Shown here piece by piece: positions 12,515-17,072 of a stretch of DNA of 17,072 nt. The position numbers and the translations under genes are program-made. The notes under the pieces are model-generated. The model was not told where the DNA came from, searched no databases, and was given only the letters and a program-made list of their open reading frames with translations. Numbering within the stretch: position 1 is the stretch's first letter; each line of letters begins with the position of its first letter. Location: assembly GCA_046594105.1 (NCBI GenBank), contig JBKJQB010000156.1, positions 1-17,072 of the forward strand, read 5' to 3'. This stretch comes from JBDSGC01 sp046594105 (GTDB lineage Bacteria > Acidobacteriota > Thermoanaerobaculia > Gp7-AA8).

Positions 12515-13183
12515 ATGGCAGCGTACGCTCCCTCGATGATGGCGGCAGACGGCGACAGCACCCAGACCTCGCGCTCGCGACTCCTTTCCGTCGCGAAATC
12601 GCTCTTCGGTCAGAACGGCTACGACCAGACCTCGACCTCCGCCATCGCCCGCGCCGCCGGCACCTCGGAATCTCAGCTCATGCGCTACTTCGGCGGCAAG
12701 GCGGGATTGCTGGAGGCCATCTTCAATGACGCCTGGACCGCCCTGGGCGGCAGTGTGTCCCAGATCGTCACCGACTCACAGCACGCGCGCGAGGCCACCC
12801 TCCGGCTCCTGGTCATGATGATGACGGCGCTGGGCCGGGATCACGACATCGCCGTCCTCTTCCTGCTGGAAGGACGCCGCATGCGCGGCGTGGCGCATGA
12901 GGTCTTCCTGTCCCAGGGTTTCATGCAGTTTTTCAAGATCCTCTGCGACCTGATCGACAAGGGACAACAGGAAGGCTCATTCCGCAACGACGTCAAGCCC
13001 GTGGTCCTCGCTTCCGCCATCATGGGATGCGCCGAGGCGATGATGCGCGACCGTCTGATGGCGGAGCGTGGCGAGGGTGAGAGCGCGTTTGACGACGTCG
13101 CCGTCCGCACCACCTTCGCTTCGATGGTCAACGGCCTGGCACCATCGCCAACGGACGCGGCTCCCGAACCGGCGAAGAAATAA
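12515..13183 (+). CDS. TetR-family transcriptional regulator
   Basis: A 222-residue DNA-binding regulator. The N-terminal helix-turn-helix is clear: RLLSVAKSLFGQNGYDQTST (22-41) leads into SAIARAAGTSESQLMRYFGGKAGLLEAIF (42-70), with the usual recognition-helix tyrosine-phenylalanine pair. The rest (71-210) is the helical ligand and dimerisation domain with no recognisable subfamily. The first in-frame ATG is used; a start eight residues later (MAADGDST) is equally possible because no strong Shine-Dalgarno precedes either. It lies 99 bases after the M6 protease, across a terminator, and converges with the YdcF-like gene. Ligand and targets are unknown; self-regulation or control of the protease through the palindrome at 8540-8554 is only a guess. 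Confidence 0.9.
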   Translation: MAAYAPSMMAADGDSTQTSRSRLLSVAKSLFGQNGYDQTSTSAIARAAGTSESQLMRYFGGKAGLLEAIFNDAWTALGGSVSQIVTDSQHAREATLRLLVMMMTALGRDHDIAVLFLLEGRRMRGVAHEVFLSQGFMQFFKILCDLIDKGQQEGSFRNDVKPVVLASAIMGCAEAMMRDRLMAERGEGESAFDDVAVRTTFASMVNGLAPSPTDAAPEPAKK

Positions 13184-13201
13184 TTGCTGGGCTGCCTGGG
13201 A

Positions 13202-13255
13202 ACGCCGGCATCCCTACCGGCCGGTCCGCCGGCATCCTGCCGACGGGAGCTCGCC
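13202..13255 (+). repeat. Dispersed repeat R2, copy 2
   Basis: The 54-base partner of 421-474 (47 of 54 identical, same orientation), sitting in the 88-base gap between the convergent TetR and YdcF-like genes. Both hairpin halves are kept in imperfect form. A position between convergent 3' ends fits a role in transcript ends. Confidence 0.8.
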
Positions 13256-13271
13256 AAACACCAACCGACCA

Positions 13272-14525
13272 CTACGGATCCAGCGGATCCATGGCATCGC
13301 CCTGAAGCGAATCCAAACAGGGCTTGAACTCCAGATCGAAGATCGAGATCCGCTTCCCCAGTTCGTACGGCAGGTACCCCAGCTCGCGCAGGCACCTCTC
13401 CGCGAATGCCGGGCTCTCGATGCTGCTGCTGTGTCCGGGATCGGTCGTCATCAAAGCCATCCTGTCGAACGGGATGCCGTAGCGATAGATCTGCCGGGCA
13501 GCATTGCGGAGGTTCGTGGTGGTGTGGCGAGCGTGCGGGTCGATGAGGATCGTGTTGGCGGGAACTCCCAACTCCCGGATCAGATACTTCTTCATCTCCA
13601 CGGCTTCGGCGAACGGAGTCTGGATGGGGTGAACGTACCCGCCGGACACCAGCAGCAACGGCGCTTTGCCGTCGCGAAACCGTTTGGCCGCCACGATCGT
13701 GCGCAGCTTTCCGGCCGGCGACAGATTCACTCCCGGACGGTCCGCGCCCGAACCGAGGACCACGATCACCGTGTAGGGGTACCGGCTCCAGTCGATGGAG
13801 GGGATCCGGCGGATGGCAGCCGCGTTCTCGCCGGTGTGCAACGGCTCCAGCCGGCCGGCCTCGTCGCGAGCGTTGATCTCCAGCAGGAGCATGGCGAATC
13901 GAAGCGACGGCTGAAAAAAAAGATCAAGCTCCGCGCGCTGGTCGTTCACAACGGACGCCAGCAGGCGGACCATGTTGCGATACGCGTCCGATGAAACGTC
14001 GTAGGTGACCGCATCGACCGCGGGATACCGCCCGCTCTTGCCGGTCCCATAGACGTCGATGATGTGGTTGATCCCTCTGGCCGCATCCAGCCAGGCCTGC
14101 GACAACAGCTCTTCCTTACTCCGGTCGTGGGATCGCTGGAACATGCCACTGGCCCGCAGCGGACCCTCGACCAGGCGATCCAGTGACTGGCTGCTATGGA
14201 AGAGATCTCGCAGTGCCTGCGCGGCTGTGCTCGATTCCGAATCGGTCCATCTCATCGCAGCGGCATAGCACTGCAGGTCCATGTTGCAGATCTCCACGGC
14301 TCTTCCGAGGCTGGCGCGCTTTGCGTCAGCCAGCTTCGCAAGCGTCGCATCGGTCCTGACGGCCTGGTGAGCGGCAGCAGTACGCTCGAGCATCGACAGC
14401 AGGTAGAAGTTCTTATCCTGCACCGGGGAGGTCAGCGCCACCGGAGCCTTCGCCGCCTCGATTGGACGAGGAGGCGTTTGCACCGCGAGTACAGCGAGCC
14501 ATGCGGAAACCAGTGCGAAATTCAT
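13272..14525 (-). CDS. Secreted YdcF/DUF218-family protein
   Basis: A 417-residue exported protein. The N-terminus MNFALVSAWLAVLAVQ looks like a short signal peptide. The DUF218 (YdcF/ElyC/SanA) domain occupies about 248-395: TVIVVLGSGADRPG (252-265), LLVSGGYVHP (291-300), the helix EMKKYLIRELGVPANTI and the conserved ARHTTTNLRNAA (332-343), then ALMTTDPGHS (357-366). The roughly 230 residues before it are helical, with several cysteines, and unlike the short membrane segments usual in the family. Family members are linked to envelope biogenesis; activity is not established. There is no Shine-Dalgarno; TAGGAT (plus 14534-14539) lies eight bases upstream of the ATG. It follows the Popeye-type gene in the same direction by 128 bases. 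Confidence 0.87.
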   Translation of the reverse strand: MNFALVSAWLAVLAVQTPPRPIEAAKAPVALTSPVQDKNFYLLSMLERTAAAHQAVRTDATLAKLADAKRASLGRAVEICNMDLQCYAAAMRWTDSESSTAAQALRDLFHSSQSLDRLVEGPLRASGMFQRSHDRSKEELLSQAWLDAARGINHIIDVYGTGKSGRYPAVDAVTYDVSSDAYRNMVRLLASVVNDQRAELDLFFQPSLRFAMLLLEINARDEAGRLEPLHTGENAAAIRRIPSIDWSRYPYTVIVVLGSGADRPGVNLSPAGKLRTIVAAKRFRDGKAPLLLVSGGYVHPIQTPFAEAVEMKKYLIRELGVPANTILIDPHARHTTTNLRNAARQIYRYGIPFDRMALMTTDPGHSSSIESPAFAERCLRELGYLPYELGKRISIFDLEFKPCLDSLQGDAMDPLDP

Positions 14526-14533
14526 GGAACACC

Positions 14534-14539
14534 ATCCTA
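14534..14539 (-). promoter_or_regulatory. -10-like TAGGAT, leaderless start
   Basis: On the minus strand TAGGAT lies eight bases before the YdcF-like ATG; no Shine-Dalgarno is present. This suggests its own promoter rather than read-through from the Popeye-type gene. Confidence 0.5.
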
Positions 14540-14590
14540 TCGACGACGCTCTCTCCAGACGTCATCGAACGCGTCGCGCTATTGACGCTT

Positions 14591-14614
14591 CCTGGTCCGG
14601 CCCCACCAGGCCGG
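14591..14614 (-). other. Overlapping hairpins after Popeye-type gene
   Basis: Two mutually exclusive stems: CCGGCC/GGCCGG (14597-14602 with 14609-14614) and CCTGGT/ACCAGG (14591-14596 with 14605-14610). They lie about 40 bases beyond the Popeye-type stop on the minus strand. No T-run; terminator or pause role is possible. Confidence 0.4.
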
Positions 14615-14653
14615 GAGAGCGCGTCCGACAGAAGATCCGTGCGGAGCCACCCA

Positions 14654-15340
14654 TCATGACGGGATGAAGGGCGGCGTGAACGCCCCGGTGAGCCCCGTTC
14701 TCCGCGCCAGTTTGTCGGCCATATCCTCGGTCAGCTCTGCGTTGAGCACGATGGCCATGGAAGGGTTGCGGTCGAGCAGACTGCGCAACGACGTTTTCTC
14801 CCACGCCACGTAGCGCGTCGGTTCCCTCACCACAACGTTCGCGGCGGCGCGTGTCCCCTTGATGAACCCGATCTCGCCGACGAAGTCACCGGAGCGGAGA
14901 TCGGCCAGCTTCCGCCCGCTCTTCTCCACCGTCACGCTTCCGCTGAAGATCAGTATCACCTCCGCCGCCTCTTCCCCGGCTCGCATCAGCAACGCTCCCG
15001 CTTCCGCCTCTTTCCAGGTGGCGATCCGGATCAGCCGGAGAAACTCGACCGGCGTGAACCGGCTGAAGCTGGACTGATACAACTCTTTCTCCACCTCGCT
15101 GAACGTCACCCCTCGCCGCTCCCGGAGAAGAAGGCCGATCTGCACGATGTTGAGGGCGATGAAGACGACGTTCCATCCGATGACCAGCCACAGCGGCCGG
15201 GCCGGCGCGAAATAGCTGTACGAGATCGATGCGAGACTCGCCGCGATCGATAACGCCCGCAACCACAGGACATCGCGCACCAGAAACGAAAGCGCAATGA
15301 GCGCAAACGCCAGGTGACCCGCCAAGTCCAGCATGCGCAC
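14654..15340 (-). CDS. Popeye-type membrane protein with cyclic-nucleotide-binding domain
   Basis: A 228-residue protein with three hydrophobic segments (about 5-21, 24-43 and 49-72), then a cytoplasmic cyclic-nucleotide-binding fold (about 95-215). The loop F-x-x-FTPVEFLRLIRIATW, the RxGEE turn (120-124), IFSGSVTVE (131-139) and the phosphate-binding cassette GDFVGEIGFI ... GTRAAANVV with E156 and R164 are present. This three-helix plus CNB layout is that of bacterial Popeye-domain proteins, relatives of the animal POPDC cAMP effectors. No HTH is attached, so it is not a Crp-type transcription factor; it probably senses cAMP or cGMP at the membrane. The start is a GTG; an ATG two codons later is an alternative. 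Neither has a good ribosome site. It follows the PD40 gene by 80 bases. Confidence 0.83.
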   Translation of the reverse strand: MRMLDLAGHLAFALIALSFLVRDVLWLRALSIAASLASISYSYFAPARPLWLVIGWNVVFIALNIVQIGLLLRERRGVTFSEVEKELYQSSFSRFTPVEFLRLIRIATWKEAEAGALLMRAGEEAAEVILIFSGSVTVEKSGRKLADLRSGDFVGEIGFIKGTRAAANVVVREPTRYVAWEKTSLRSLLDRNPSMAIVLNAELTEDMADKLARRTGLTGAFTPPFIPS

Positions 15341-15376
15341 AATTCATGATCGCATGAGCGGTGCACGAGGATGTTC

Positions 15377-15413
15377 GAGCCGCAAGGAACACCGGATCCC
15401 GGAACCGCGGCTC
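15377..15413 (-). other. Hairpin after the PD40 gene
   Basis: A 7-bp stem GAGCCGC/GCGGCTC around a 23-base loop that contains a further CCGG-type palindrome. It lies 7 bases after the PD40 stop on the minus strand. No T-run, so an intrinsic terminator is uncertain. Confidence 0.4.
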
Positions 15414-15420
15414 TGGAGAG

Positions 15421-17055
15421 TCACTTGTTCGGGAGGTCGTTTTGCCAGTTCAACACGACGGTGATGGGGAACGAGCGCCGCTCGCGGGAGAGGCTGTTGA
15501 CGAGGAATCGCTGTCCATCGCGGGTCACGTCGTATTCGCGCTCATCGTTGCGTGCTGGTCGAAGGGTGACCGCCGCAAGAACCCGCGTTGCGCCCGGGCG
15601 CAGTTCGCCCGCCTTCGCCTCCATCATCACGGACGTGAGCTGGTCGCCCGGGGCCACGTAAAACAATTCCTTCTCGTCACCACGCCAGGCCGCCTGCATC
15701 CCACCCTCGACGGAAATCTGCACCCGCGAGCCGTTGGGAGGATAGGGCGTTATGTAGACCTCGAAGCGGCCCGACTCATCGGAGGTGTAGGCGATCCAAC
15801 GGCCGCTGGGCGAAAATACCGGCTGGATGTCATTGAAGGGTGAAGCGACGATCGGGGTCACCGGACCACCGGAGATCGGCATGGCAACGATATCGTTCTG
15901 CGTCCCGGAAGTGAGGCGGCGGAAGAGAACGGTTCGTCCGTCGGGTGAAATGGATTCGGCAAACGAGGTCCCCAGCCCACCCAGCAACAACTTCTCGTCC
16001 GGAGAGTCGATCGCTTTGATGTAGAGATTCGGCGAGCCGCTGCGATTCGACGAGTAGACCAGCTGCTTCCCGTCCGGAGTCAGCACGCCGGCGAATTCAT
16101 CCTTGGGGTTAAACGTCAGGCGACGCGACGTGTGGCGCGACAGATCGAACAGCCACTGATCCTGGTTGCCGGTGCTCTCGTCGGGAAGACCGTAAAGGAT
16201 CCCCTTCTGATCCGCGCTCAGGTGAGGCGCCAGGTAGTCCGCGTCCGCACTGATGGCCGGCTCAGCATGACCCTGCCGGTCGACCCAGAGGATTGACGAG
16301 ATGCGGGAACCAGAGCCGTACGCCAGAACTCCGGTGCGGGAGCTGCTGAAAAGAGCGAAGCCGGCGGGGTGATACTGCATGCGTTCCTTGCTGACAACCA
16401 CCGGTGTCCCTTCGAGCTGCAGCGAGCGCAGATTGAATGGCTGCGCAAGCAGGGTCTGGTCGCGCACATACAAGAGATTGCCTGCGTCGGTGTACGACAC
16501 ATTCGACGACACATTCAGCACCATTTTCGGCTCGGGGGCGTCCACGCTGGCGACGTACACCGCATCCCCCCCGCTTTCTCTGCTCGACGGGGTGCGGATC
16601 ATGAAGAGAAAGTGTCTGCCGTCGGGGAGAAAGTGCGGCCAGCGATGATTGTTGTCCCGCCGCCGAACGTCGAAGCTCGTGAGCTGGCGGGGCACCCCTC
16701 CGCTGGCGTTCACCCGGTAAAGAGGCGCATCGGGAGCAGGCGAAAACACGATCTCATTGAACTGGGACCAGGTAGCCCCTCGTCCGAACGATGCCGGGCA
16801 AAGCGTCTGGGGAGCACCGCCGCCGAGATCGACGCGCTTCAGATTGCCACCGGCGAAGAACCCGACAGACGCCGAGTCGGGAGACCAGAACGTGAAGCCG
16901 GCTCCCTCGGTTCCCGCCAGAGCGACGGCCGTGGTGCTGGCCAGATCGCGGACCCAGATCTTCGAAGTACCGGTAGTGTCCTGTCTTGGGGTGAACGCCA
17001 GCGGAGGGATGCCCCGCCAGCTCACGAGCTTCGACGTTCGCCGGCGAGACTCCAA
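15421..17055 (-). CDS. PD40/TolB-like beta-propeller protein, N-terminus uncertain
   Basis: 544 residues of WD40-like PD40 blades. Repeated motifs include HRWPHFLPDGRHFLFMI, LLYVRDQTLLAQPFNL, TPDGKQLVYSSNRSGSPNLY, SPDGRTVLFRR, SPSGRWIAYTSDESGRFEVY and the family ending REYDVTRDGQRFLVN ... ITVVLNW. This is the C-terminal half of a large Acidobacteria-type family in which the propeller follows either a serine/threonine kinase or a wHTH/tetratricopeptide domain. In this window nothing upstream of the propeller is seen: the frame is closed by a TGA at 17056-17058 directly before a TTG, 15 bases from the window edge. Either the protein starts at the TTG as a cytoplasmic propeller, or the upstream domain is separated by a frameshift or lies in another frame beyond the edge. 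No signal peptide is visible. Confidence 0.8.
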   Translation of the reverse strand: MESRRRTSKLVSWRGIPPLAFTPRQDTTGTSKIWVRDLASTTAVALAGTEGAGFTFWSPDSASVGFFAGGNLKRVDLGGGAPQTLCPASFGRGATWSQFNEIVFSPAPDAPLYRVNASGGVPRQLTSFDVRRRDNNHRWPHFLPDGRHFLFMIRTPSSRESGGDAVYVASVDAPEPKMVLNVSSNVSYTDAGNLLYVRDQTLLAQPFNLRSLQLEGTPVVVSKERMQYHPAGFALFSSSRTGVLAYGSGSRISSILWVDRQGHAEPAISADADYLAPHLSADQKGILYGLPDESTGNQDQWLFDLSRHTSRRLTFNPKDEFAGVLTPDGKQLVYSSNRSGSPNLYIKAIDSPDEKLLLGGLGTSFAESISPDGRTVLFRRLTSGTQNDIVAMPISGGPVTPIVASPFNDIQPVFSPSGRWIAYTSDESGRFEVYITPYPPNGSRVQISVEGGMQAAWRGDEKELFYVAPGDQLTSVMMEAKAGELRPGATRVLAAVTLRPARNDEREYDVTRDGQRFLVNSLSRERRSFPITVVLNWQNDLPNK

Positions 17056-17072
17056 TCATCGCTGGCCGCACT

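Noticed and set aside
13068..13994. 308-codon + frame across the TetR end, R2 and YdcF-like gene
   Set aside because: Runs through two genes on opposite strands and a repeat; no motif.

Overview
The window is a GC-rich bacterial chromosome segment with ordinary coding density and no mobile element, RNA gene or CRISPR array that I can support. The gene set fits an Acidobacteriota-like soil or sediment bacterium (for example Vicinamibacteria or Thermoanaerobaculia). The clues are a PD40/TolB-type beta-propeller protein, a DUF4242 protein, a DUF2277 protein, a large secreted M6 metalloprotease, an MscL with a zinc-ribbon tail, and palindrome-rich dispersed repeats. The taxonomic call is inference from gene content only.

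Left part (1-5057): a gene-free left end carries two dispersed repeats. Then come a DUF4242 protein, an isoprenylcysteine-methyltransferase-like membrane protein and a PEP mutase/isocitrate lyase-superfamily protein, all on +. A stand-alone PAS protein (-) is divergent from a DUF2277 gene (+), followed by a nitroreductase-family protein that keeps the three substrate-binding residues of iodotyrosine deiodinase, and a 59-residue two-helix membrane protein. Three repeat families (R1, R2, R3) sit in the gaps.

Middle part (5058-8301): a beta-carbonic anhydrase (can-like) and mscL on + face three - strand genes: a SAM methyltransferase, then a lipoprotein directly followed by an OmpA-family protein (9 bases apart, a clear operon).

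Right part (8302-17072): a 1273-residue secreted M6 protease on + ends at a hairpin terminator and is followed by a TetR regulator. Convergent to these, on -, are a PD40 propeller protein running to the window edge, a Popeye/cyclic-nucleotide-binding membrane protein and a secreted YdcF/DUF218 protein.

I do not see a clear new multi-gene system. The most unusual signals are regulatory. Six genes lack a Shine-Dalgarno sequence and have a TANNNT (-10-like) hexamer 6-10 bases before the ATG, which suggests leaderless transcripts. The same geometry at 3057-3087 points to a tiny leaderless reading frame, Met-Cys-Val-Val-Cys-stop, ending just before the Shine-Dalgarno of the DUF2277 gene; this is a candidate cysteine-responsive attenuator. 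The R3 repeat has two inverted copies identical over 51 bases, about 1.8 kb apart.
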